From: Sacculina carcini
Lineage: Eukaryota; Arthropoda; Thecostraca; Sacculinidae
DNA length: 64,000 bases
Direction of reading: 5' to 3'
Assembly (NCBI GenBank): GCA_916048095.2
Contig: OU696582.1
Coordinates: forward strand, 8,626,449 to 8,690,448
The position numbers and the translations under genes were made by a program. The notes beneath the pieces were generated by a model. It did not search any database. It was given only the letters and a program-made list of their open reading frames with translations, and was not told the DNA's origin. Of this stretch, positions 1-10,806 are shown piece after piece. Within the stretch, counting starts at the first letter, position 1; every line of letters starts with the position of its first letter.

Positions 1-242
1 TATTTACAATTAATTTGTTAGCATGAAATCGTTTTCAGATGATAAATTTTAAAACAGGCACACAGAAAATAAACGCAGCATATTCAAGAAATTCACAAGC
101 CAACCACATATTTTGAACATTCGTCAAAAAACATACACACAAAAACGGAGAAGCAAAGCAACCAAAACCACGCCGAAAAACCATGAATTAAATTTCGCAA
201 TTTGTAGCAATCAATCTGTTAATCATTGTATTTGTTATAGCA
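1..242 (-). repeat. Fragment of dispersed block C plus a LINE 3' tail
   Basis: Positions 1-190 match, inverted, 58910-59110 and also the empty-site version of the sequence around 24010-24090 and 50340-50410. Positions 200-242 read on the minus strand as an (A/G)CGCTATA-ACAAATACA-type LINE tail, the same as at 58855-58895. No gene is seen. This copy lacks the L2-like LINE and the 15-bp minisatellite that interrupt block C in units 1 and 2. Confidence 0.7.
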
Positions 243-1702
243 TTAGCATATTTGTAGGTATAGGTTGAATAGTGTTGGTGCTAAAACGGAGCCCTGAGGG
301 ACTCCGTTTATTATGTTGCGTGTGTGAGATGATTGTCCGTTGTACCTCACATGGGCGTAACTGCCAGCGAGGTAGTTGGCCAACCATCTCTTTGTGTTAT
401 TGTGAAGTGTGGTGTCTAGTATTTGGTTTGTGAGATTGTGTCGTGGAACTCTGTCGAATGCTTTGCTGATGTCTAGTGTTATGAGTAGTGTTCTGTGTGG
501 TGGTTTTGTTGTGTTTATGTTACCCATCATGGTCTGTGTGAGTTTTGCGAGCAGTGTGGTTGTAGAGTGCAGTGATCTGAAGCCGTGTTGTGATTGCGAG
601 AGTGGGATTTGTGGTTGTGATGAGTTTGAGTATGAGGCGTTCTGTGATATTTGATGGTGTGCAGAGCAGTGTGATTGGACGATGTGAAGAAGGTAGCGTC
701 GGATCTGTGCCTTGTTTGTGAAGAGTGATGATGATGCCCGTTTTCCAGATGTGAGGTATTGTGTTGTGTGAGTAGCTGTAGTTAGCTATGTTGGTGAGTG
801 TCTGTATGCCTTGTGGTCCAAGATGTTTCAGATGGATGTTACTTATTCCATCTGGACCACAGGCTGATGATTTTTGATGTTGTGTATGATGTGTCGTGTC
901 TGCGCATGTGTGAATGGTGTATATAGTGGATCTGTGCTGAATGTGTGTTTACGTCTGATGATTGTCCTGTCTTTTTGTGTAGGAGTGATGTGGCTGATGT
1001 GTGAGTAGTGGTTAATGAGTGTGTTTGCTTGTTGTTTATTTGATGGTACAGATGATGTGTCGGTCGTGATGGCTGCGTGTGTTTGTGTTATATTGCTGTT
1101 TGAGAGTGTGATGCTTTTGAGTGTGTTTTATAATTTTGAGGTGTTTGATCTGTGATCTAGTATTTTATGTAGTTGTGCCAGTTGTGTGATTGTTCTTCGT
1201 GTGTTTTGCTGTTGATCGTTGTGTTGAGTGCGTGTATTTGTTCGGATGTATTGTGTGAGTGTGGTGTCGGCGAGTGTTTCAGTGTGTCGCGTTGTTTGAT
1301 GAGTGTGTGTATTTCTTGTGTAAAGTATGGGTTGTGGTGTTTTCTGTGTCCTTTTGGGATGTGTTGTTTGTCTGCCTTGTGTATGATGCTGTTAAATGTT
1401 TGGACTGCTTTGTTTAGGTCTGTGATGTCTGTTGTGTTGAGTTGTGTAAATGCTAGTTCCGTGTCGTGTGTGAATTGTGACCAATTGGCTTTTGTGTATT
1501 TTGTGTAAGTGCGTCTGGGTGTAGTATCATTTGGTGCTGTCCTGATTTTGGTGGTGATGACGATTTGAAGGTGGTCTGAGCCAAGCTCTTTGACCACCTT
1601 CCAGGTGGTTGTGTGGATGAGATTCGGTGTGCAAAATGTGATGTCAGTTGATGTCGAATGATAGTGTGCCTGGTGTGTGGTGTGAGTGTGTTGGCGAGTG
1701 TT
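243..1702 (-). mobile_element. Jockey-type LINE fragment (endonuclease C-terminus to RT palm)
   Basis: On the minus strand the translation shows the end of an APE-type endonuclease with a GSDH motif (about 1580-1600). A linker follows, and then reverse transcriptase with the motifs DISKAFDRV and GVPQGSVLAPTLFNLYL at 260-500. Several frame changes and stops separate the pieces, so it is a decayed copy. The 5' end is cut where the host gene relic begins at 1703. The 3' end is internally deleted: the palm domain is joined directly to a LINE tail at about 242. The fragment at 28827-29636 carries the thumb and C-terminal region of a very similar element. Confidence 0.75.
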
Positions 1703-1792
1703 GTTATAAATACAAGCTTTAACCCGTATATTCTGAAGAAACAAGTTGATGAAACACAGAAGCAAGTGGATGAAACAGAGGAGCTCATCTAA
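1703..1792 (+). pseudogene. 3' end of exon 2 of the secreted helical protein family (relic)
   Basis: The frame from 1703 reads VINTSFNPYILKKQVDET and aligns with AINTCFLSYMLRKQVDEA near the end of the gene at 34591-35374. A 21-nt stretch (AAG CAA GTG GAT GAA ACA plus flank) is duplicated in tandem, and the frame then stops at 1790-1792. The rest of the original exon end, AATAAACTCCTGCCCAATT, lies at about 5901-5920, beyond a LINE that landed in the exon. Upstream exon sequence is missing, replaced by a Jockey-type LINE fragment. This is a dead third member of the family and anchors unit 1 to unit 2. Confidence 0.8.
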
Positions 1793-1803
1793 TCAACAAA
1801 AAC

Positions 1804-2082
1804 TTGGATGTCGCTCCTGTCGTCATCAACAAAACACGGGGAATCTACCGGTTCACAATAACGAACGATGACGACAGGAGCCAGCTGCTGGCTAACTCTC
1901 GACGGCTCAGGGACTCTGAGCACAGAGGTGTCTTTATACACCGCGACCTAACTTACAAACAGCGCCAAGTCATATTTCAGAGAAGGGCGAGAGACCCTAG
2001 AGTTGCCCCACTGCCTGTCGCGCCAACTCCCAGCGGTGCGTCTGAACCACTCAATACTACCACCCAGACGCCTTCAAACTAA
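1804..2082 (+). pseudogene. LINE ORF1 C-terminal fragment
   Basis: The 92-codon frame has the look of the C-terminal part of a LINE ORF1 nucleic-acid-binding protein. An RRM-like core ends in FIHRDLTYKQRQVIF and is followed by a proline/serine/threonine-rich tail. It stops at TAA 2080-2082, which is also the 3-bp target duplication of the MITE at 2083. The N-terminal half is lost with the LINE's 5' truncation. Assignment rests on position (just before ORF2) and general resemblance; no catalytic motif is expected. Confidence 0.55.
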
Positions 2083-2657
2083 GGGCGTGTTTCATTATCA
2101 CTAACGTAAGTGCTGAAGGAAGTTGATGGAAGTGAACGGATAATGAAACACTTTGTGAAGTGATACATCAATGACGCTTGTTTGACTATTTTGAACAGCT
2201 GAGTGCGAATAAACCCTCAAACTTTATGGTCCAAATAATTTCTTTTGCTTAATTTTCATCATTTGCATTTGCTTTCTGTTGATTTGCTTAATTTTAATTC
2301 ATGGATTTATTAATTCCATATGGAGCTGCGCTAATCTCAGCATTGTCGGATTTACACAAATACCACACAAATACTTCAAGCCGTCCGCCATAGCGAACAA
2401 AATGCTCTCTGAAAATATATTCTATATTATATAGTCCTTAACAAATATATTCTATTCCTCTATTCAATTCCAAAACAAACAGCACATGGGAAAGGGAATG
2501 TTGCTAAAGCGCAATGATTGCCTAATGCCTTTTGCTTCAAGCCTTCCGAGTGAAGCGCAGTGAAGTACTTCACTCCGACTTCAGCATTGATAATGTAACA
2601 CTGTGAAGCGCTTTCTGGCGCTTCCTAGCGCTTCAGCATTGATAATGAAACACGCCC
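2083..2657. mobile_element. Harbinger-type MITE with 18-bp perfect inverted ends
   Basis: The left end GGGCGTGTTTCATTATCA (2083-2100) is the exact reverse complement of the right end (2640-2657), and the similarity continues inward with gaps. The element is flanked by TAA at 2080-2082 and 2658-2660, a 3-bp TWA target duplication typical of PIF/Harbinger transposons. It is 575 bp with no transposase frame, so it is non-autonomous. It separates LINE ORF1 from ORF2; the first methionines of the downstream open frame are MITE sequence, not LINE sequence. Confidence 0.88.
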
Positions 2658-2660
2658 TAA

Positions 2661-5524
2661 GTGGCCTTTCATCGGGGTCTACCGACCTCTTTTCGTTTTT
2701 GTATATCGCACATGTTAACGTTAACTGTATAACCAACAAAATTCACTATATATCCGACTTTATTTATTCACAAAATGTTTCCGTTCTCGGGGTCAGCGAA
2801 ACTTGGCTGTTGCCGTCGACTCCCTCTTCAATAATTGATATCCCCAACTACTCTGTATACAGACGTGATGTCGACGGCAGCAGACCTAAACACGGGGTTT
2901 GTATTTACGTTAAATCTAAATTGAGACACAAATTGTTTAATACGCCCTCTCCGAACACTATTGGCGTCCATCTCCTTGATCTCGATTTGTATGTAATTGT
3001 AATTTATCGCCCACCGTCTTATTCGGCACAGGAGAATGAGAATTTGTTAAACTTTTTGTATCAAAGCTGCTCGGACATTGAGGTGGTTGTTATGGGTGAT
3101 TTTAACTTACCATCTATTTCCTGGGATTCCTCTCGTTCTAGCCAGCCCTCCCCCACAGATGCTATATTTTCTGACTGTTTTACTTCTCTCGGTCTCACCC
3201 AACTTATAACTTCTCCCACATTTTTTCCGTCCGGTAACGTTCTTGATCTGATCCTTGTGTCTGATCCCGACCGTGTGGGAGATACCCATGTACTGCCTCC
3301 CTTCCCGAACTGCGGCCACTCTCCCACCCTCACAAATTACGTCTTCCAAAACCGAGCCGACACCGATGACATTCCTGATAGTATAAAGATTTGGCACAGG
3401 GCAAATTTCTCTGAAATCTCATACTATTTAAGCATTATTGACTGGGACTTCGAGTTATCTCACCTGGATGTGGACACTATGTTTTGCCGTTTTTGCGAAA
3501 TTGTTAAACCTCTTGTTGGTCGTTTTGCTCCCTCTAAATTCATATCCCATGGTCCTAAACGTGGTAAATTTAGAGCCCCTGCTCACTTGAGAAAAGCTAG
3601 GAAGCGTCTATGGAGCGAGTATAAGTGTGTGCGCCATGACCATGGCAGAAATTCCGCTGTAGCTGAGGAAGCTCTCGGACGCTTCCTAGACTGCAATAAA
3701 AAGCTCAGAAGTCATCTGTTCTCCCAACAATACAATCATGAATCATCCCTCGTAGACCTCCTTTCTTCCAATTCCAAAATTTTCCACGCATACATTCGCA
3801 ACAAAAAGATTGGTAGACCTGGTGTGGGCCCGTTAAAGACTAACTGTGGTGAAGTGGTGTGCGAGGCGGGACTCATGGCTGAACTTTTCGCCGAAACTTT
3901 CAGCAACATTTACTGCTCTCGAACCCCAGCCAACCCTGCCCCACACCAGAGCCACACTGTTTGTATTCCCGAGATGGAATTTTCCTCAGATGACGTCCTC
4001 ACTGCCCTAAATTCACTCAACCCTTCATCCTCCATGGGCCCCGATGAAATTCATCCCAGCTTATTGAAGAACTGCAGTTTGTTCCTGGCGTACCCACTCT
4101 TCCTTATTTTCTCCAAATCCTATTCTTCGGGTATTTTGCCAAAAATCTGGAAAGACTCACTGATCACGCCGATCTTTAAGAAGGGCTCTCGATTCGACCC
4201 TATCATGTACCGTCCAATCTCATTAACCTCTGTCTGTGCCAAATCTTTTGAACGTATCATATGTAATCATATTTTCGAGTATTTAGACAACCACAGTCTT
4301 CTCTCTCATGACCAATTTGGGTTCAGACGTTGAAGATCAACTGAAGACCAATTAATTCTAATGTACTCCCAAATTTACTCATGGGTTGATGAGGGTTTTA
4401 ACGTTGATCTTATTCTTTTTGATTTTTCTAAAGCTTTTGATGTTGTGTCCCACGAAGTTCTTCTAGATAAACTACGTCTCTTAGGTATACGCACCCCCTT
4501 ACTCGTCTGGATCTCAAATTTTCTGAGGAATCGTCACATGCGTGTGGTGGTTGATCACCAGCATAGCCGTCCTTACGCAGTAGCCAGTGGTGTTCCTCAG
4601 GGCACGGTGTTGGGTCCCCTTCTTTTCCTAATATACGTAAATCATCTTACCTACAACATCAATTCATCGGTGAAAATATACGCTGATGACTTGAAACTCT
4701 ATTTTAGCATAAATTCGAACAGTCCTCTTGACGCCATTTCTTCCTGCCAAAAAGATATTAATACACTTGTTACTGTTGCCGAGTCGTGGGGCCTACACAT
4801 GAACCCTTCCAAATGTGTATTGTTAAGATTTGACCACAAAAGCATTCCTTGGGAACAGTCTGACTTGCCTGCCCAGTACTATCTTAACGGAGTTCCCATC
4901 CCAGAGAAGGACTCCACGACTGATTTGGGAGTATTGGTGCATTCATCCCTGAAGTTCCACCTCCATATCGCCAGCGCTGCTCGACGTGCGGGCGGTCTCA
5001 CAAATAACATTCTGAGAGCAACTGTCAACCGTGAACCGGCTTTTATGGTTCCAATATTTGTGGCCCACGTCAGACCCATTCTCGAATATTGTTCATCTGT
5101 CTGGAACTTGGGTTATGCTGGCGACCTGAAGCTGCTGGAGTTGGTACAGAGGCGATGGACAAACACCATTTGCGGATTGAGGAACCTAGATTATGGCAAC
5201 CGCCTCAAAGCACTAAATTTATATTCCGTCCAGGGTAGATTGTTGAGGCATGACCTTATCAAATATTGGCAAATCATTCACAACAAAAGTGTGATTTCCC
5301 CTAGTGATCTGTTCACACCACCTCATTGCTCCGTCACCAGAGGGCACCCCTTCAAATTTGCGGTCACCAGATGCAGACTGGACATACGTAAACGTTCCTT
5401 CAATATGAGACACGTCGCACTGTGGAATTCTCTGCCTAAAAATGTAGTTTCCGTAGATAGCCTGGGCAAGTTCAAATATGCCTTATCTAACCATCTCGGG
5501 GAGTTATTATTTGATTATTGCTAA
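2661..5524 (+). pseudogene. LINE ORF2: endonuclease-reverse transcriptase with one in-frame stop
   Basis: The single frame encodes an APE-type endonuclease (HVNVNCITNKI, SETWLL, MGDFNLP, then a GHSPTL motif standing in for SDH). Reverse transcriptase follows, with YRPISLTSV, FDFSKAFDVV, SGVPQGTVLGPLLF and the catalytic YADD at about 4680. A thumb and C-terminal domain end with WNSLP near 5430. An in-frame TGA at 4331-4333 lies in the QFGFRR-STEDQ motif, exactly where active relatives carry an arginine or glycine codon. The copy is therefore only slightly decayed but not functional. The native N-terminus is lost or lies across the MITE. Confidence 0.88.
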
Positions 5525-5893
5525 TATCGGGTTTTATTCTTCCATCTAACTCTTTCCCCTCAAAAACAACCTTTTTTGTTTGTTTGATTGTTGTTGTTGT
5601 TTGTTTGTTTTTTTTGTCTTTTTTTGTTTTTGTTTTTGTTTTTTTTGTTGTTTTTTTGTTCGTTTGTTTGTTTTTTTTTCCTTAGTACATTTAGTCTGAT
5701 ATATCGTTGTTTTTGCAAATAGCTGCCTATGATGCACCATCCAACTCATTCTTATTGCTGTCTCTCCCAGTTCATTCTGCTATCTAGAGTTGGCGCATCA
5801 GCAGTGTGCGGCTTCTTTGGTCCTCGTACAGAGAACCGATCTCGTAGTCGGGGTCCAGGAAGCCCACCAGGTGAGAAATACCAGGTGAGAAAA

Positions 5894-6117
5894 TCAGAAA
5901 TCAATAAACTCCTGCCCAATTCCCCCCCCCCCCCCCACTCCCCACGCTTGCACACACCTCGCAAATAACACACCTCTTCTCCATAATAAATTTAGTTTTC
6001 TTATTTAATAAATTCACTAAATAAAGTGGACTTTTAACATTTATTTTCGCATTATCAACACCAATTATTTTTTGCTTTATTATTTCATTATTTATCTATC
6101 TATATATTTCTGTGTAT
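5894..6117 (+). repeat. 3' flank of the secreted-protein gene relic, first part
   Basis: From about 5901 to 6117 the sequence is nearly identical to 35347-35650, the end and 3' flank of the intact gene. It includes the C-run, the AATAAA signals and the T-rich stretch ending TTTCTGTGTA. The matching flank resumes at 15181, because 6118-15180 is an inserted LINE carrying an LTR element. No gene is present. Confidence 0.85.
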
Positions 6118-6135
6118 TGTATTGTATTGTATTGT

Positions 6136-6511
6136 TGTATTTGAATGTAAGCACGAAAAATAAAAAAGAACAAGAAAGCACAATTCCACACGATCACACC
6201 GCAACACAATGCACTAAATACTACTCTCTCCACCGAACAACACTCTAAACCACTGCACAAACACCACACTCTCACTTCACCAGTAACGCACTGCCCAGCA
6301 TGCACGAGCGACCGTTGACTCAGGGCGGATACCACCCGCGCATGCATGCACTCATCGCTCGCGCTTGTGTGACGCAGCTACCTCCGCGCGCGCACACAAC
6401 ACCGTACACAAAATCACACTCCCACGTACACACACAAATTCACATGCACGCACACACAATTATATATAGTACAAGATAGAATACCATGCAATACACAATA
6501 AACATAATACA
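6136..6511 (-). repeat. 3' long terminal repeat of the gypsy-type element
   Basis: This is a 376-bp repeat with TG and CA ends, matching 10128-10503 along its length. It contains CA-rich and CG-rich stretches. Confidence 0.92.
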
Positions 6512-6534
6512 TATCCCCCTGATTCTAAGAATCA

Positions 6535-9528
6535 CTATGCCCGATTAGAATTATACACAACATAATCATTGAACCGCGCCGGACGCTGACTCTGTCGCTG
6601 TGGTCGCGTCTGCTGCTGACCGCTACTCGCCGGATCAGTCCCGACAGTCCTCTCACCGTACACCATGACGGCAGGCTCGCCATCGTCCGCCACGTCACCG
6701 CTCGCCTCGACCAATGAGTTTGTACCGCCACCGTTCTCCATCTCCGCCCGTGGTCTGACATCACCCACGTGCCTGTTGATGCCATCGACGGCGACAACAA
6801 GGTCTGACACGACACTTGTGACGGTACCCCTGCGACCGACAGCATCACACCGGTCTCCGCGCTGCCTCACCCAGACAGGATCGCCGACCTCATAATCGCA
6901 GCCACGAACAGATGTGCTGCGCTGTCGCGGGAGTTCGTCACGCATTCGTACTCTGTATCGATACACACCATCAACAGGTCTGCGACCGGCGTCGTCCATT
7001 GGCGTCAAATTGTGCAACATCACAGCCTCTCTCACGCTGCACTGTTTCCTCGCCACAATGGTCTTGACAGTCCGATGCGACCTCTCCGCTATGCCGTTTC
7101 CTTCTGGGCGAAAAGCACACCGATAGCGAATGCTCACACCCCAACGTTCCATCGCCCGCACAAAAGACTGTCCACGAAAAGACGTGTCGTTGTCCAGAAG
7201 TATCTCATTTGGGGGTCCACGCTCACTAAAAATATCATCGAAAATGTCCGCCACTTCATCGCTGCTGCGACTGCGAACCTTGCGCCAGAGAGAAAACCTC
7301 GAAGGACCACAATCGATGACAGACACATACAATAAATTACGCACATGCACAAAATCTGCTGCCAGTCGGTGCCAGTTTTGATTCACGCTCAGTTTCCCGT
7401 GTCTCCATTTCACTGACGCCGGGCAAATCGAATTGCAGATGTCACACGACCTCACAACATCTGCGACTTCCCGCTTGCTCACGTAAAGCTTTTTCCTCCG
7501 GCAAAAGTACCGCGTTCGGTGGATGCCCGGATGTCCGGCGTCGTGGTGAATCTGCCTGATGCGAGAACGCACGTCAGTCGGTTCAGCACCTGCGGCACAC
7601 ACTGATTTGTCCTGTTTCAACCAGTGACCAGGCACACGAGTCAGGCAATCTGCTTTATTCCTCTCAGACGCCACCTTCATTACTTCAACCGTCAGGTCGT
7701 ACTCGTCCAACAATCCACCGATGATCTCTAGTCGGCGCCTGATCAGCAACTCACTACAGGCAGTGGTCCTGACACGCTCCTTTGCCGTTAGGAGTCCCCT
7801 GAGCCATACATGCACCGTGGATGAATCTGTGAAAAGCCGAATTTTTCGAAATTTTAGCTTGATCGCCAGTCCAAGCCCCTTTATCACGGCCTCTAGCTCA
7901 CTGAGGTTTATGTGGTGGCTGTCCCTTCTCAACCAGCAAGCATCCTCCACTGTCTCGCCATTTACCTCAACCAACGCACCAATGGCAATGTTGCTGGCGT
8001 CTACCCATACATTCGCCGAATCACCATCGATCTTCCACACGCCTCTCACGGGATCGCTATGCTGTAGTCTCGACATCACTTCGTTCACATGACTCTGGAG
8101 TGCCGAGTCACAAATCGGTTCGTCCCAGCTGTTTGTCGCTTCGGATGCAAGTCGCTTGATGTACGAAGCGGCAACTCGCAGCCAGCCACCGACAGGATAA
8201 TGCGACACTACAGTGCTGCATAGTGAAAACACGACTCGTCTCGTGAGCTGTTCCGGACACTCACCCACGGCATTGTCCCTTTTCCACATCAGCTTGCCAG
8301 ACTCTGACGAAAACACGTGTAAGCCGAGCACTCGGGTTCCGTCAGAGAGCTTTTGAATCTCTTTCGATTCAAGGCCGTACTTGGCAAAGTGCTCCTTCAC
8401 CGCTTCGGGTGACACAATGTTTCCGTCAATGAGAACATCGTCAACATATGCCGATGTCCCACGTCTTATCTGGTCGTTCTGTGCCATCACCGAGTCGACC
8501 ACCGTATGCATGATCATGGGCGCCTCACTCAACCCGAATCCAAGCCTGGTCAAGCAGTACAACACACCATTGAACTTCACCGTCTGGAAAGGCCACAATG
8601 AACTGTCAACTGATAGCTGCAGGTAGGCTTTCTTGAGGTCCATGATAAACACATTGTCTCCCTTCATCCGCCATTCCCTCAGCTTCTCATTGCATACGTC
8701 AGCATCTGCAGAACGAGTGTCAATGTGTTTATTTAATTCTCGGAAATCGAGGACCGGTCTCACTTTGTTCTTGTTCTTTTGGATTACTGCCATCAGTGGA
8801 ATCAAACAGCGGGCAGGCCCATGTACACTCTCATCATAGGGAATCAACCATTTGTTGCTGATCCACTCATTGATCTCTCTGTCGAATGCCTCCTTGGCGT
8901 GTTGCCTCACATGATATTGTGCAGTTTCGTTTGTCAAACGCTGCGGCTCGTGGTCGTCAAGCCACTTCCACTTGCAAGTCCACATGTTTTTAGCTGCATC
9001 AAACCGTGCCTCATGTCCAGGTTTTGACTGAACAATATCGCCAGCCGCAGCACAGTATGCAGCCTTGGCACTCACTTGAAAATGCACCCCACCGTCAGCA
9101 CGTACGCAAACACCCCCCAGCGCTGATATGGCGTTCATTCCCAGAATCGCATCATATCCCATCGGCTTGTGCTGCACAACAAGGGCTTTTACAACAACTG
9201 ACTGTTTCTCGACACTCACACAACATTCACCAACACCCGAACAGTCGAAGCTCATGCCACCCAAAGTATTCACATGAGTCTTTACTGGTGTCCATGCTCT
9301 ACAAACTCCACTCCACACAATACAGCGAGAACAACCGGTATCAACAAGCACATAAGACTCACGTTGATCAATAAACACAGTGACTGAAGGAAGCGCCTCA
9401 TTGCTCACTGAGGAGAGGGTGCTGGCGCTGACGAACCCTCTCCTTCCTCGTTTCCCTGACAGTCCTTCGCCATGTGACCCAACTTGGCACAATTGTAACA
9501 TCGCATCCGATATTTCCTTTTGGGGCAC
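6535..9528 (-). CDS. pol region of the gypsy-type element (fossil element part)
   Basis: The frame of about 997 codons carries, in order, an aspartic protease (LVDTGCS), reverse transcriptase (VRPVLDFRELNKHI and a YVDD centre), RNase H and an integrase. The integrase has a zinc-binding HHCC region and a central catalytic domain. The order protease-RT-RNase H-integrase places it with Metaviridae (gypsy-like) rather than copia. It overlaps gag by about 120 bp in another frame, an arrangement that many gypsy elements handle by ribosomal frameshifting. Assignment to a clade within gypsy is not attempted. Confidence 0.88.
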   Translation of the reverse strand: MPQKEISDAMLQLCQVGSHGEGLSGKRGRRGFVSASTLSSVSNEALPSVTVFIDQRESYVLVDTGCSRCIVWSGVCRAWTPVKTHVNTLGGMSFDCSGVGECCVSVEKQSVVVKALVVQHKPMGYDAILGMNAISALGGVCVRADGGVHFQVSAKAAYCAAAGDIVQSKPGHEARFDAAKNMWTCKWKWLDDHEPQRLTNETAQYHVRQHAKEAFDREINEWISNKWLIPYDESVHGPARCLIPLMAVIQKNKNKVRPVLDFRELNKHIDTRSADADVCNEKLREWRMKGDNVFIMDLKKAYLQLSVDSSLWPFQTVKFNGVLYCLTRLGFGLSEAPMIMHTVVDSVMAQNDQIRRGTSAYVDDVLIDGNIVSPEAVKEHFAKYGLESKEIQKLSDGTRVLGLHVFSSESGKLMWKRDNAVGECPEQLTRRVVFSLCSTVVSHYPVGGWLRVAASYIKRLASEATNSWDEPICDSALQSHVNEVMSRLQHSDPVRGVWKIDGDSANVWVDASNIAIGALVEVNGETVEDACWLRRDSHHINLSELEAVIKGLGLAIKLKFRKIRLFTDSSTVHVWLRGLLTAKERVRTTACSELLIRRRLEIIGGLLDEYDLTVEVMKVASERNKADCLTRVPGHWLKQDKSVCAAGAEPTDVRSRIRQIHHDAGHPGIHRTRYFCRRKKLYVSKREVADVVRSCDICNSICPASVKWRHGKLSVNQNWHRLAADFVHVRNLLYVSVIDCGPSRFSLWRKVRSRSSDEVADIFDDIFSERGPPNEILLDNDTSFRGQSFVRAMERWGVSIRYRCAFRPEGNGIAERSHRTVKTIVARKQCSVREAVMLHNLTPMDDAGRRPVDGVYRYRVRMRDELPRQRSTSVRGCDYEVGDPVWVRQRGDRCDAVGRRGTVTSVVSDLVVAVDGINRHVGDVRPRAEMENGGGTNSLVEASGDVADDGEPAVMVYGERTVGTDPASSGQQQTRPQRQSQRPARFNDYVVYNSNRA

Positions 9529-10106
9529 TCTCTACTCAAATGACCAGTCTGATTGCAAATATAGCATTTTCGGGGTGAAAGCGACCCGGCATTGGCGGCT
9601 AGACAGTTCGGCGGGCTTTTTGTCGTTTGCAACACCATGCGAGTTCTGCTCGTAATATCACTCAGCGACAGAGACTCTGACACTGTGCTTGCACGAATAC
9701 TGGTCGCCACGTAATCGGGTAGGCCATTTACAAATGCACATATCAGCAGATTATCGGATACGCCACCGAATGAAACTGCAAGCTTTTTTAAGTCTGCCAA
9801 ATATACGTCAGGCGACTCACCTTCTTGCAGACGACGACTGGTGAACAGGGCGTATGCACGGAATCTGTCCACTCCAAACGCCGAGAACAAAGCGCTGCGA
9901 GTTCCTTTCGCGCAACGGCGAATTTCATCCGGCAGTTGGGACCACACAACAAACGCACCTTTTGAGAGACGTAGTGGCACTACGCTCATCACATCGACGC
10001 CTTTGAGCTGACACATCATCTCCGTGCGAGTCCACCATTCCACAATGTCACTCTGACCATCAAATTCTGGTATCACGCGAGCGTCGAAACCAGATGAAGA
10101 CTCCAT
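9405..10106 (-). CDS. gag region of the gypsy-type element (fossil element part)
   Basis: The frame of about 233 codons begins just inside the 5' LTR. It has a short capsid-like region (about residues 20-150) and two C-terminal CCHC zinc knuckles (CYICNQTGHLSREC and CYNCAKLGHMAKDC). The knuckles mark it as gag. It is short for a gypsy gag. Confidence 0.88.
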   Translation of the reverse strand: MESSSGFDARVIPEFDGQSDIVEWWTRTEMMCQLKGVDVMSVVPLRLSKGAFVVWSQLPDEIRRCAKGTRSALFSAFGVDRFRAYALFTSRRLQEGESPDVYLADLKKLAVSFGGVSDNLLICAFVNGLPDYVATSIRASTVSESLSLSDITSRTRMVLQTTKSPPNCLAANAGSLSPRKCYICNQTGHLSRECPKRKYRMRCYNCAKLGHMAKDCQGNEEGEGSSAPAPSPQ

Positions 10107-10127
10107 TTTTCGAAGGGCCGGTTAGCT

Positions 10128-10503
10128 TGTATTTGAATGTAAGCACGAAAAATAAAAAAGAACAAGAAAGCACAATTCCACACGATCACACCGCAACACA
10201 ATGCACTAAATACTACTCTCTCCACCGAACAACACTCTAAACCACTGCACAAACACCACACTCTCACTTCACCAGTAACGCACTGCCCAGCATGCACGAG
10301 CGACCGTTGACTCAGGGCGGATACCACCCGCGCATGCATGCACTCATCGCTCGCGCTTGTGTGACGCAGCTACCTCCGCGCGCGCACACAACACCGTACA
10401 CAAAATCACACTCCCACGTACACACACAAATTCACATGCACGCACACACAATTATATATAGTACAAGATAGAATACCATGCAATACACAATAAACATAAT
10501 ACA
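10128..10503 (-). repeat. 5' long terminal repeat of the gypsy-type element
   Basis: This is a 376-bp repeat matching 6136-6511. It is followed at 10504 by the target repeat ATTGT and then by LINE 3' UTR sequence. Confidence 0.92.
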
Positions 10504-10806
10504 ATTGTATTTCAAAACGACACAGTAAACATATAATAACACCAAACAGCATATTTTCATGTGTCGGGGGAAGCCATAAAGGCTTATATCCCTTGAAAAA
10601 AAGCAAGAACAAATAAAATAAAAGAAGAAAATGAAAAAACATATATATACAGTTTAGTTCAGTTGGAAATGTACAGTGGCAAGTAATAGACGCGTTGCTT
10701 GCTGTACCTTAAATTTACAGTTCAGCAAGAGCTCAATTTCATAATGAGATCATAAGAAGATCGGCAATCTCCACCAGGCAATTGAGTCAACATTGGGCTT
10801 TGTTAT

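Larger units (their letters stand above)
1800..5893 (+). mobile_element. CR1/Jockey-superfamily LINE inserted in the relic exon, itself hit by a MITE
   Basis: The element contains the end of ORF1, a 575-bp MITE, a nearly complete ORF2 and a 3' UTR with a long T/G-rich run (5570-5690). It ends in two copies of a 14-bp repeat, CAGGTGAGAAATAC, at about 5868-5893. Short tandem 3' repeats instead of poly(A) are typical of CR1-like LINEs. The insertion splits the last codons of the host exon relic (1703-1792 and about 5901-5920). The 5' end is truncated within ORF1. Confidence 0.8.
6136..10503 (-). mobile_element. Gypsy-type LTR retrotransposon, looks whole and young
   Basis: Two 376-bp long terminal repeats (6136-6511 and 10128-10503) begin TG and end CA and appear identical by eye. 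The 5-bp target repeat ATTGT flanks the element (6131-6135 and 10504-10508). Its parts, on the minus strand, are a gag frame, an overlapping pol frame (protease, reverse transcriptase, RNase H, integrase in gypsy order) and a purine-rich tract (AGGGGGATA on the minus strand) beside the 3' LTR. It lies inside the tail of a LINE, so it is the younger of the two. Identical LTRs suggest a very recent insertion. Confidence 0.92.

Noticed and set aside
1173-1508. Plus-strand cysteine-rich frame
   Set aside because: It is the antisense of the Jockey-type LINE endonuclease-to-RT linker, which is recognisable on the minus strand.
5546-5749. Lysine- and glutamine-rich minus-strand frame
   Set aside because: It is a translation of the T/G-rich 3' UTR of the LINE.
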